Assembly: GCA_949840805.1 (NCBI GenBank)
Contig: CATKXR010000001.1
Coordinates: 1 to 64,000 of the forward strand
DNA length: 64,000 nt
Reading direction: 5' to 3'
Source: an uncultured Lachnospiraceae bacterium
Lineage (GTDB): Bacteria; Bacillota; Clostridia; Lachnospirales; Lachnospiraceae
Under the pieces are notes generated by a model, which worked only from the letters and a program-made list of their open reading frames with translations, ran no database searches and was not told the origin of the DNA. Every line of letters begins with the position of its first letter. Position 1 is the stretch's first letter. Made by a program: the position numbers and the translations under genes. Positions 34,818 to 43,017 of the stretch are shown in pieces.

Positions 34818-35762
34818 ATGAAACAGGCATATTTTGAAATGCAGTGGCCCAGAGACAATCTGTTCCTGGACGGCTTTGCACACGAGATTATGAATTACCG
34901 CTATCACTGGCATGCTTCGGAATACGAGCTGAATATCCTGCTCCACGGAAGCCAGGAATTCTGTATCGGAACTGAGACGCACATTTTAGAGGAGGATGAT
35001 GTGCTGCTCATCAATCCCGGCACAGGCCACGCTTCCTTCGCGCCTCAGGCCAATACCAGGGCTTTGGTGGTGCATTTCTCCGCCTCCGCCTTCAAACCCT
35101 TTGTAAAAAAGGGCTGCACTTACCATTTCAGCTCTTGCCTGTCCACGGCCCAAACCCGCAATGAACCGGCTTATAACCGCATCCGTTTCTATGCCGGGCA
35201 GATTTTTCATGCCATGGCCGAAAACGGCCCCTATTCCCGGCTGACGGCAAAGGCCAGTCTAGAGCTGCTTCTTGCCACTTTATGTACCATGTTTGACCCT
35301 GAAATGGTGAAAAATCCAGATGAAGAGGATCAGGAACATCAGGAGACCGTCAGACAGCTAATCCGCTATATGGAAAAACATTACAGAGAAAAAATATCAT
35401 TAGAAGATCTGGCCCGGTTCTCCCAGTACAACCGCACCTATGTCTCCACTCTTTTTAAAAATACCATTGGCATCAATTTTCATGAATACCTGACACGAAT
35501 CCGTTTCCAAAAGGCTCTGCTGGAGCTTTCCGCCACTTCCAAAAACCTGACGGAAATCGCTATTGGCAATGGATTTCCTGATTTAAAATCCTTCAATGCA
35601 CGATTTCGGGAGACGCTGCACCGGACTCCCGCCCAGTATCGCTCCCAACTGTCCCCTGAGCGGGTCTTCCATGAGTCGTCACGGAATTATCTCTCCCTCC
35701 AGGACAGGATTCTTAAGGGAAAGCTTACAGAGTATCTGCGGCTGCCGGACAAACCGGCTTAA
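34818..35762 (+). CDS. AraC-family transcriptional regulator
   Basis: The 314-aa protein has an N-terminal cupin (YHWHASEYELNILLHGSQEF) and a C-terminal pair of helix-turn-helix motifs (about 175-275), with the conserved FNARFRETLHRTPAQYR in the second. It probably binds a sugar acid and activates the divergent permease-hydrolase-dehydratase operon. GGAAGGGGAC precedes the ATG. Repeated GAAAATATTTG sites upstream are candidate binding sites. Confidence 0.88.
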   Translation: MKQAYFEMQWPRDNLFLDGFAHEIMNYRYHWHASEYELNILLHGSQEFCIGTETHILEEDDVLLINPGTGHASFAPQANTRALVVHFSASAFKPFVKKGCTYHFSSCLSTAQTRNEPAYNRIRFYAGQIFHAMAENGPYSRLTAKASLELLLATLCTMFDPEMVKNPDEEDQEHQETVRQLIRYMEKHYREKISLEDLARFSQYNRTYVSTLFKNTIGINFHEYLTRIRFQKALLELSATSKNLTEIAIGNGFPDLKSFNARFRETLHRTPAQYRSQLSPERVFHESSRNYLSLQDRILKGKLTEYLRLPDKPA

Positions 35763-35808
35763 GACTCTGCCTTACGCCGTACCAGCTTTCCCGTCACATA
35801 CCGTTTCA

Positions 35809-37413
35809 TCAATACACATTCACGGCTTCCTTTCGCACCTTCTCAATCACACAGGTATGGGTCTTTGTCTGCCGGTCATAATTGATGCCCGCCAGAAGAA
35901 TATTTCCCTCATATTCCTTCAGCGCGTCCACATAGTTTCTGTCTTTGATCTGGCCGATTGCCCCGGACGCGCTCTTGTCCCATTTCAGTTCAATCACCAC
36001 TGCCGGCTTATCCCCATACAATTTCCGGGGGATGAAACAGATGTCGGCGAATCCCTTTCCACTGGGAAGCTCTCGGATAATGGTATAATACTCCCTGGCA
36101 AAATAAAAGGCCAGATGAATGGTACAGCTCAATGAATTTTCATCATTATACTGAAGAATCGAGATTTCGCGGTGGGCGCGGTCAATTCCCTGTGCCACTG
36201 CCCTGCCGTCCATTTCCCACAGGGATTCAAGAAGCTTTCTGGAAGCCTCAACCGAATGTATCACTTCATGCCAGTCCATTGTACGGATTGCGTTCACATA
36301 TTCCTGTGACACCTCCTTGTTGGGAATTGTAACCATGCCGCGCATGCTGTCATAAGTCAGATACCCAAGATGCACCAGAAGCGTCAAAACATCATCTTTC
36401 ATGGCAAAAGTTGTCATATCATTGCTGAAGGTTCCGGTGTTCACCGGGATCTCCTCCCCTGCCAGCATCCTGACAACCGCGTCTTTTAGCCCATCCATAT
36501 CCATCTGGATATAGATTTTAAGCGCTTCATACGTCTCCGTCTGGTTCCAGTAGGTTCCGAATTTATGGCGCAACATGGACTCCACCACTGACTTGGGGCT
36601 GTACATAGAATAGGAGATGCCTCCCTGCTCCGTATGCGCAGCAAGCCGATAACCGTCATACCATGCCTTGGCTTCCTCAAAACTCATTTTATATTTTTTA
36701 CAGAGCGTCTTTACCTCATGTTCCGTAAAACCGAAATACTCTGCCAGATTCCCCGGGTCTGTCATAGAGTACTCTGTAAACATGTTTAAAGCCGAATGGG
36801 AACCATACTTTTTTACCGGCAATATCCCCGTCATGTAGGCCAGAGCCACATAATCCTTATCCTTTAGCCAGGCGCGGAGGAAATCAAGATATTGCTTCTG
36901 TGCTTTCATATCCTGACGGTATTCCCGGAAAAGACAGTCCCACTCGTCTATCAGGATGATAAAAGGCCGCTTTGTATGAGCAAATATATCCTGCATTACA
37001 AATACCAAATAACTGCCGTCTGCAAGCTCAGGATATTCCTGTTTTAAGTCTGAAATAATTCTGGATTGCAGCATTAACAACATCTCGCTCACACTTCCCG
37101 CCACACTCAAAAAATCCTGCATATTAAACTTAATCACATCATACTGGTTCAAATGTTTTTTGTAAGATTGTGTCCCGCTGACCGCCAGTTTATCAAACAG
37201 CCCTGAGGAATCCACATCCCGCCCATAATATGCAGCCAGCATATCCACCGCCATTGACTTGCCAAAACGCCTGGGACGGCTCACGCACATAAACTTCTGC
37301 CTGGTATCGAGAACACTGTTTGTCTTCTCAATAAGCGCCGATTTATCTACATAGATCGCAGAGTTCAGGCTTTCGCAAAAACCTTTATTCCCCGGATTCA
37401 AATAACTTCCCAT
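35809..37413 (-). CDS. AAA-type ATPase fused to PD-(D/E)XK nuclease-like domain
   Basis: The 534-aa protein belongs to the AAA_ATPase-like family with a C-terminal DUF1703/PDDEXK_9-like domain. The Walker A reads RPRRFGKS and the Walker B FIILIDEWD. At the C-terminus FADICF and VVIELKW supply the Asp and Glu-x-Lys of a nuclease core. The function is not known; such genes are multicopy in gut Firmicutes and Bacteroidetes and have been linked to defence or selfish elements only by context. I start it at 37413 because the frame upstream has no support and the DUF4240-like gene ends 5 bp before. Confidence 0.82.
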   Translation of the reverse strand: MGSYLNPGNKGFCESLNSAIYVDKSALIEKTNSVLDTRQKFMCVSRPRRFGKSMAVDMLAAYYGRDVDSSGLFDKLAVSGTQSYKKHLNQYDVIKFNMQDFLSVAGSVSEMLLMLQSRIISDLKQEYPELADGSYLVFVMQDIFAHTKRPFIILIDEWDCLFREYRQDMKAQKQYLDFLRAWLKDKDYVALAYMTGILPVKKYGSHSALNMFTEYSMTDPGNLAEYFGFTEHEVKTLCKKYKMSFEEAKAWYDGYRLAAHTEQGGISYSMYSPKSVVESMLRHKFGTYWNQTETYEALKIYIQMDMDGLKDAVVRMLAGEEIPVNTGTFSNDMTTFAMKDDVLTLLVHLGYLTYDSMRGMVTIPNKEVSQEYVNAIRTMDWHEVIHSVEASRKLLESLWEMDGRAVAQGIDRAHREISILQYNDENSLSCTIHLAFYFAREYYTIIRELPSGKGFADICFIPRKLYGDKPAVVIELKWDKSASGAIGQIKDRNYVDALKEYEGNILLAGINYDRQTKTHTCVIEKVRKEAVNVY

Positions 37414-37418
37414 TCTTT

Positions 37419-38339
37419 CTACTCTCCGTTTTTCTGCAATGTCTGTAAAACCTCCATGGCTTCCACACATTCCTCTCTGCTTCTTCCAAAAATATTCGCC
37501 GACAAAAGTTCTCCCTTGGCAAAATATCCCGCATAGATATGGCACATAGGCGCCCCTTCCCCCGTCTCCCTGTTTTCAAAGAACCTGGAACGGAATCCTG
37601 CCAGTCCATATCCCTCCGGCTTCATCCCCGCAGCACCCGATGGAATGGTCTGCAGAAACGCCTGTTCCATGACCTTTGCCGGGGCAGGTTTGCCGGATTT
37701 TTCCGCATGGAAAGGGGTGATCCGCACCGTAAGCTCACTTTCCAGAGGATACAATACCGTCTCCCCGCCGTCTCCTTCCTCCCGCTTCCAGTTCCCCGGA
37801 ACTGATATGCTCCATCCCAGAGAAAGGTCGTGCTCTTTCCACAAATTTTCCTCCTGCCAGCATGCCCGATTGCTTCCGGTCTCATAATCAGGGCTGGCTA
37901 TATGGGGATATTCTGCCGGGTCTCTATGGTGCTTCCTGGCCCATGCCTTCCCCGGAGCATATAAAATCGCCTCAAACTCCATGTCCCCGTCCAGCTTCTT
38001 TCTCCCGTCCAGAATCTTTTGATAATAAGCCCGCCCGTTTACCAGCGCCACACACCGGGCATAGAGAAAACCATCCCCGGAAAAATATCGGTCCGTCCGG
38101 TATGCGCGCCGGGCAATGTCCGGCCTGTCCAGCCGATATAAAAGCTCCGCCATCTTATCCTCAAATACAAAGATCACCTCATCGGGCCACTGAGATAAAT
38201 ATTGAATCAGCGGCTCCAAAACCAGGTTGTCATCTCCCTGCTGCGACCAGTCAAGGGAATTGGTCATGGCAAAAAAATCCAGGTCATGCAGGCTTTTTTC
38301 ATGATACATTTTCTCTATCACCGGGGGCAGATATGCCAT
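37419..38339 (-). CDS. DUF4240-like protein
   Basis: The first half (about residues 10-130) resembles DUF4240: an acidic helical domain with a WPDEVIFVFEDKMAELLYRL core. The second half has an unrelated beta-rich domain (LGWSISVPGNW) that may be PsbP-like. No catalytic motif is seen and no function can be named. The start at 38339 (306 aa) has AAGGAG 8 nt upstream. It ends 5 bp from the start of the AAA/nuclease gene, so they are translationally coupled. Confidence 0.55.
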   Translation of the reverse strand: MAYLPPVIEKMYHEKSLHDLDFFAMTNSLDWSQQGDDNLVLEPLIQYLSQWPDEVIFVFEDKMAELLYRLDRPDIARRAYRTDRYFSGDGFLYARCVALVNGRAYYQKILDGRKKLDGDMEFEAILYAPGKAWARKHHRDPAEYPHIASPDYETGSNRACWQEENLWKEHDLSLGWSISVPGNWKREEGDGGETVLYPLESELTVRITPFHAEKSGKPAPAKVMEQAFLQTIPSGAAGMKPEGYGLAGFRSRFFENRETGEGAPMCHIYAGYFAKGELLSANIFGRSREECVEAMEVLQTLQKNGE

Positions 38340-38443
38340 ACTATCATCTCCTTTACAGTTACAAACCGGCTGTATGAAAATTTTTTGCACTCCATCCATA
38401 AATCAATCTGCAAGGAGAATCCCCTGCATGCTAAACGGACAGA

Positions 38444-39070
38444 TCATAAGGTGTGCTTCCCATCGTCCTGCAAATGCACCCCATAATGGATGATGTATGC
38501 AGCTATCATAAAAGCGATGCCAGGGAAAAGCATATTGAGCATTGACTGCCCTGTAGAAATGGACATTCGGCCATTTGATACAAGGTTGACCATCCAGCAA
38601 ATCAGCAGTTTGACAAACGGAACAAAAACAGCCGCCGAAAACTGGAGCATCCCATAATAAAACAGGTAAAATGAGTTTTGTCCTGTAAAAATCTGTCCTT
38701 TATTTATATTAGAAAACACACGGCCCAAAAACCAGTAAGCAAAAATCATAGGAACTGTATGGATCGCATACATGAGTGAAAGCCCTATCTGCATTGTCAG
38801 GTCAATCCGGTCCTCATCATTCACCCATACATGAATATCATCGCCCATGGAGACAGTCATGCCGCGGGAATGTGGATTGTGATTTTCCTCTGCGTAAATC
38901 GCCTGCTCGAAGGTTCCCTCTTTTGTATGCAGGAAAAAAGTCTGACGCCCCATAAAACTAAGAACAATACAAAAGACATAGAAACCGATTACAAAATAGC
39001 AGGCAAATTTCATGAACTGAGCGGCAGATCTTGCAAACTGCTCGTTTATCATTTTTTCAAAAAATTTCAT
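38444..39070 (-). CDS. DUF2975-like membrane protein
   Basis: This 208-aa protein has about four membrane segments. The central motif VFSNINKGQIFTGQN and the following FYYGMLQF are typical of DUF2975. The function is unknown. DUF2975 genes often sit beside a small Cro/CI-type regulator; here the neighbour is a 68-aa protein of another type, 26 bp upstream. Confidence 0.75.
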   Translation of the reverse strand: MKFFEKMINEQFARSAAQFMKFACYFVIGFYVFCIVLSFMGRQTFFLHTKEGTFEQAIYAEENHNPHSRGMTVSMGDDIHVWVNDEDRIDLTMQIGLSLMYAIHTVPMIFAYWFLGRVFSNINKGQIFTGQNSFYLFYYGMLQFSAAVFVPFVKLLICWMVNLVSNGRMSISTGQSMLNMLFPGIAFMIAAYIIHYGVHLQDDGKHTL

Positions 39071-39096
39071 ATTTTATCACCTCGGACTTATGGCTT

Positions 39097-39303
39097 TCAC
39101 TCAATTTTCCTGAAAATAACAGTCTGTCCCTTCATGGATATTTTTCCCACCTCATATCCATATTCTGGCAGCTCCTTTTTATATTTTAAAAAAGAATGGT
39201 CAATGGGTACTCCTGCTATATCCTGTATTTCTGCAAACGTAAGAGTAAACGACGGCTGTCCGTTTTTCTGTACATACTCCCATAAAGCATCATATTTGCT
39301 CAT
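39097..39303 (-). CDS. Small conserved hypothetical protein (68 aa)
   Basis: The protein reads MSKYDALWEYVQKNGQPSFT and includes IQDIAGVPIDHSFLKYKKEL. I recall similar small proteins with FxEIxxIxGVPIDHSFL in Firmicutes, without a known function. It has a strong AGGAGGAG ribosome binding site. A helical first half and beta-strand end (TVIFRKIE) suggest a compact domain, possibly nucleic-acid binding. It is upstream of the DUF2975 gene. Confidence 0.65.
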   Translation of the reverse strand: MSKYDALWEYVQKNGQPSFTLTFAEIQDIAGVPIDHSFLKYKKELPEYGYEVGKISMKGQTVIFRKIE

Positions 39304-39387
39304 TGCATTTCTCCTCCTGATCCGTTATCACTTCTGCCTGGTACGGCGCTGCATTAATTCTCGAGTAAATAACACTCGCTGGATTCG

Positions 39388-40302
39388 CTACTGCATCATC
39401 CAACATACCGCCGGTAATGTGAACAGCGACAAAATTGTCGTAACAAAAACGCCCCCCGCCACATAGTCGCCCCCCGAACTGCCTTCCTTTGCCATCATGA
39501 CCAGGGAAGACATAGAAGGCATTGCCGTCAGCAGAGCCATCGTCATACGAAGTTCTCCGTTGATCGGAAAAAGGCCAAGCAGAGAAAAAAAGAAAAGCGG
39601 GAACACCATCATTTTCATAACTACCATGCCGTAGAACTCTAATCTTCCCAGATATTGCCGAAGATCCATACAGGCAAAGACGCCGCCAAGATAGATCAGC
39701 GCCAGGGAGGTTGCCGTTGTCCCGACGTTTGTAAGCGCTTTATTGAAAAAATCCGGTATTTTCCAGCCTGTAACAACGAAAATAACTGCCGTAAGAATAG
39801 CGATTACGGCCGGATTCAGCATCTTTTTCCAAACAAACGCTGCCTTGCCGGACGTAAGCCGGACTCCGACCGTCCAAAGAAGAAACTGGTCAATAATCGT
39901 AACAATACCGATATACATAATTCCGTTTTCGGGAAAAAGGCTTGTCAGGATTGGGATTCCCATAAATCCTATGTTACCGAACATTCCCAATACATGATAG
40001 AGATCCTTATGTTCCTCTGGCAGCCGGAAAACCCTGGCCAGAAGATAATTTAAAACATAGAGCAAACCATAAGCCAGTGCCGAACAGAGTAAAATAGGAG
40101 CGGCCCCCCAAAGCTGCTGCCTGCTGACGCCATTTATCGTATTCGTAAAAATCAGGAGCGGAAGCGCCATCCTCATCACAAAACGTGAAATGGGCTCCAG
40201 TGTTTTTGCATCCAGCACTCTCGTTTTTACAAGCAATATTCCCAACACCATATATACGGCAAACAGCTTAATCTGCCCCAGAAGTATAAAAAAAGCATTC
40301 AT
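39388..40302 (-). CDS. AEC-family (auxin efflux carrier type) transporter
   Basis: This 304-aa protein has about 10 membrane segments and the AEC pattern: an N-terminal FFILLGQIKLF helix, a GNIGFMGIPI motif in the first half, and MPSMSSLVMMA in the second. Bacterial members export or import organic acids or amino acids; the substrate cannot be read from the sequence. No neighbouring enzyme suggests one. It is likely monocistronic. Confidence 0.85.
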   Translation of the reverse strand: MNAFFILLGQIKLFAVYMVLGILLVKTRVLDAKTLEPISRFVMRMALPLLIFTNTINGVSRQQLWGAAPILLCSALAYGLLYVLNYLLARVFRLPEEHKDLYHVLGMFGNIGFMGIPILTSLFPENGIMYIGIVTIIDQFLLWTVGVRLTSGKAAFVWKKMLNPAVIAILTAVIFVVTGWKIPDFFNKALTNVGTTATSLALIYLGGVFACMDLRQYLGRLEFYGMVVMKMMVFPLFFFSLLGLFPINGELRMTMALLTAMPSMSSLVMMAKEGSSGGDYVAGGVFVTTILSLFTLPAVCWMMQ

Positions 40303-40389
40303 TTGTTCTCACGCTCCATAGTATTTTCCCGGAGGATACAACATCTGTCTCCAAAAAATCCCTGGTTTTCCGGTATTAAAACAACGCCG

Positions 40390-41352
40390 CTATAAAAAAC
40401 TCTTTTTGAGCAGCTCCCCAAGCCCTTCCAGACTCTCCACATGGTTGCACTCTCTCCTCACGGACGCGGAATGGGGAAGCCCTGCCGTATACCAGGCAAT
40501 ATGTTTGCGCATTTCTTTCATTCCCAGGTTCTCCCCCTTTCGTTCCACCTGCATTTGGGCGTGGCGCAGGATCATCCTGCAGATCTCCTCCCGGTCCGGC
40601 CCTGCAAGCAACTCCCCGGTCTCAAGATAATGCCGGATCCGCCGAAATATCCATGGATTGCCCTGGGCTCCCCGTGCCACCATGATCCCGTCGCAGCCCG
40701 TCTGCTCCAGCATCTTTTTTGCATCTTCCGGGGTAAAGATATCCCCGTTGCCGATCACCGGGATTTTAACCGCCTCTTTAATCTTGCGGATGATTTCCCA
40801 GTCCGCCCTGCCGGAATAGAACTGCTGCCTGGTTCTCCCGTGGACTGCCACCGCCGCCACCCCGCACTGCTCTGCAAGTTTTGCAATCTCCACCCCGTTT
40901 TCCAGATTTTCGTCAAATCCCCTTCTGATCTTGACTGTCACCGGCTTTTTCACTTTTTTCACCATAGACGAAAGGATCTTCTCCGCCAGTCGGGGATTTT
41001 TCATAAGGGCCGAGCCCTCGCCGTTATTCACCACTTTGGGGACGGGGCATCCCATATTAAAATCAATGATATCATAAGGGCCGTCTTCCATTTGCGCCGC
41101 CATATCACTGACAATATCGGGATCAGAACCAAAAAGCTGCACGGCGATGGGACGCTCCTCTTGTTCCACCTGCAAAAGCTCCTTCGTATTGCGGTTATGG
41201 TAGAGAATCGCTTTCGCGCTGACCATCTCCGTGTAAAGAAGGCCGCATCCCTGTTCCCGGCACAGCTTCCGGAACGGCCTGTCCGTAACGCCGGCCATAG
41301 GCGCCAGTATGAGGTTATTTTCCAGTTCCACATTTCCAATCCGCAGCTTCAC
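40390..41352 (-). CDS. dusB: tRNA-dihydrouridine synthase
   Basis: This flavoprotein reduces uridines in the D-loop of tRNA. APMAGVTDRPFR, the FMN-binding NMGCPVPKV loop with the catalytic Cys, VHGRTR, and MVARGAQGNPW are all present. The 320-aa length fits DusB. It uses a GTG start that overlaps the TGA of the DUF6145 gene by four bases, so the two are coupled. Confidence 0.92.
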   Translation of the reverse strand: MKLRIGNVELENNLILAPMAGVTDRPFRKLCREQGCGLLYTEMVSAKAILYHNRNTKELLQVEQEERPIAVQLFGSDPDIVSDMAAQMEDGPYDIIDFNMGCPVPKVVNNGEGSALMKNPRLAEKILSSMVKKVKKPVTVKIRRGFDENLENGVEIAKLAEQCGVAAVAVHGRTRQQFYSGRADWEIIRKIKEAVKIPVIGNGDIFTPEDAKKMLEQTGCDGIMVARGAQGNPWIFRRIRHYLETGELLAGPDREEICRMILRHAQMQVERKGENLGMKEMRKHIAWYTAGLPHSASVRRECNHVESLEGLGELLKKSFL

Positions 41353-41672
41353 TCTTCCCCGCCTTTCCCGGCAAGAAACAATGCCCGGTAATACAGCTCC
41401 AGCTTTTCCAAAAGCTCCCGCCTTTCTTCCCGATACTGCTTGATCTTCAAATCAGCGCCGATTTCATCATAATACCCGTCATACTCTGACACCATATGTT
41501 TAAATTCCAGGCACCCGTCCTCATCATATTCCATGGTAAGAATTCCGCCGCATTCTTCCGTAAACCACACGCACATTATCTGGAGCTCTCTTTGCACCGC
41601 CTCCGGCAGGCTGGCAAATTCCTCATTAAAATAATATTTTCTCTCATATCCGTTAGAACCACAGAGTACCAT
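41349..41672 (-). CDS. DUF6145-like protein
   Basis: This 107-aa acidic protein, with many Glu and Tyr (YYDEIGADLKI), fits DUF6145 as I recall it. The function is unknown. The start at 41672 has AAGGAG 6 nt upstream. The frame upstream lies in the pfkA terminator region. It ends inside the dusB start codon, which suggests a role tied to tRNA modification or simple co-expression. Confidence 0.65.
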   Translation of the reverse strand: MVLCGSNGYERKYYFNEEFASLPEAVQRELQIMCVWFTEECGGILTMEYDEDGCLEFKHMVSEYDGYYDEIGADLKIKQYREERRELLEKLELYYRALFLAGKGGEE

Positions 41673-41725
41673 AATCTTCTCCTTAACAGGAAATAAAGAA
41701 GTATCCGGAAATATGCCGTACAACA

Positions 41726-41770
41726 AATACCCGGCAGTCCTGTCCACATCGGCTGCCGGGTATTACTCGC
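41726..41770 (-). terminator. Intrinsic terminator of pfkA
   Basis: A perfect 12-bp stem AATACCCGGCAG (41726-41737) with CTGCCGGGTATT (41753-41764) is followed on the minus strand by TTTGTTGTAC. It lies 60 bases after the pfkA stop and upstream of the DUF6145 gene. Confidence 0.75.
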
Positions 41771-41823
41771 AGACATACATCTGATACAAATATCAAAATC
41801 TGTTCCTTTAAACGAATCTTTCC

Positions 41824-42798
41824 TTACCGGACCAGCAATTTACAGATCTCATACTGGTCTTCCGGAATGTCCTTCTTCATCTGAAGGGCTTCTTGGATAT
41901 CAAAGTCCACATACTGGCCATCCTTATATGCCACCACCCGGTTGCTCTTTCCCTCTGACAAAAGCATAGCCGCCTTGGCTCCCATAATGGACGCATACAC
42001 CCGGTCCTTACAAGTAGGTGTGCCGCCCCGCTGCATGTGGCCTAAAATGGTCGCCCGTGTCTCCACCCCTGTGGCCGCTTCGATACGCCTTGCCATGGAA
42101 GTGGAATGGCCGATTCCCTCCGCATTGATAATAATGTTGTGCTTCTTTCCCTGCTTCCGGTTGGCGATGATCCGGTTGATCAGCATCTGCTCATTCCCGT
42201 CATAGCGCTCCGGCAGAAGCACATCCTCCGCACCGTTGGCAAAACCGCACCAAAGGGCAATATAACCGGCATTCCGCCCCATTACCTCAATAATACTGCA
42301 TCGCTCGTGGGAAGTAGAGGTATCTCTCACCCGGTCGATCGCCTCCATAGCCGTGTTCACCGCCGTGTCAAACCCAATGGTATAATCACTGCACGCCACA
42401 TCCAGGTCAATGGTTCCCGGCACGCCGATGGTATTGATCCCCAATGCAGCCAGCCTTCCGGCGCCGCGGAACGAACCGTCTCCTCCGATCACAACAATAC
42501 CCTCGATCCCGTGCTTGCGGCAGATCTCCGCCCCCTGCTCCTGTCCTTCCGGCGTCATGAATTCCATGCACCGGGCTGTGTAGAGGATCGTTCCTCCATG
42601 ATAAATGATATTGGACACACTGGAGCTTTTCAGATCCACGATCTCCTCCTGCAGAAGTCCTGCATATCCGCGCATGATCCCTTTCACGTTCATGCCCAGA
42701 TTCAAAGCAGTACGGACTACCGCACGGATAGCAGCATTCATGCCTGGCGCATCTCCTCCGCTGGTAAGAACACCAATTGTTTTAATCTGCTTTGCCAT
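41824..42798 (-). CDS. pfkA: ATP-dependent 6-phosphofructokinase
   Basis: PfkA phosphorylates fructose-6-phosphate in glycolysis. ATP-binding GVLTSGGDAPGMNAA and GGDGS, the catalytic loop GVPGTIDLD (usually TIDND; the two aspartates are kept), and MGRNAG for the sugar phosphate are all present. The 324-aa length is normal with the start at 42798, which has AGGAGAGAGG upstream; the longer frame would add an odd leader. It is downstream of dnaE on the same strand. Confidence 0.95.
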   Translation of the reverse strand: MAKQIKTIGVLTSGGDAPGMNAAIRAVVRTALNLGMNVKGIMRGYAGLLQEEIVDLKSSSVSNIIYHGGTILYTARCMEFMTPEGQEQGAEICRKHGIEGIVVIGGDGSFRGAGRLAALGINTIGVPGTIDLDVACSDYTIGFDTAVNTAMEAIDRVRDTSTSHERCSIIEVMGRNAGYIALWCGFANGAEDVLLPERYDGNEQMLINRIIANRKQGKKHNIIINAEGIGHSTSMARRIEAATGVETRATILGHMQRGGTPTCKDRVYASIMGAKAAMLLSEGKSNRVVAYKDGQYVDFDIQEALQMKKDIPEDQYEICKLLVR

Positions 42799-43017
42799 AA
42801 CCTCTCTCCTCCTATAATATCCTGCGCCTTTTGGGCGTTGATCTCCTGCATAACCAGTATCACTCCGGCCCCGGACAGTCTGAAAATGAAAACCGTGCCT
42901 GTAAACCATTGCCGCCTGGTCCGCTCCGCCTTTCATACCACTGTCCTTGCCATTCTATGCAACAGCCCGGATATTCCCTGGACTGTTACCATTCCATTCC
43001 ATTTTAAATCATTTCTT

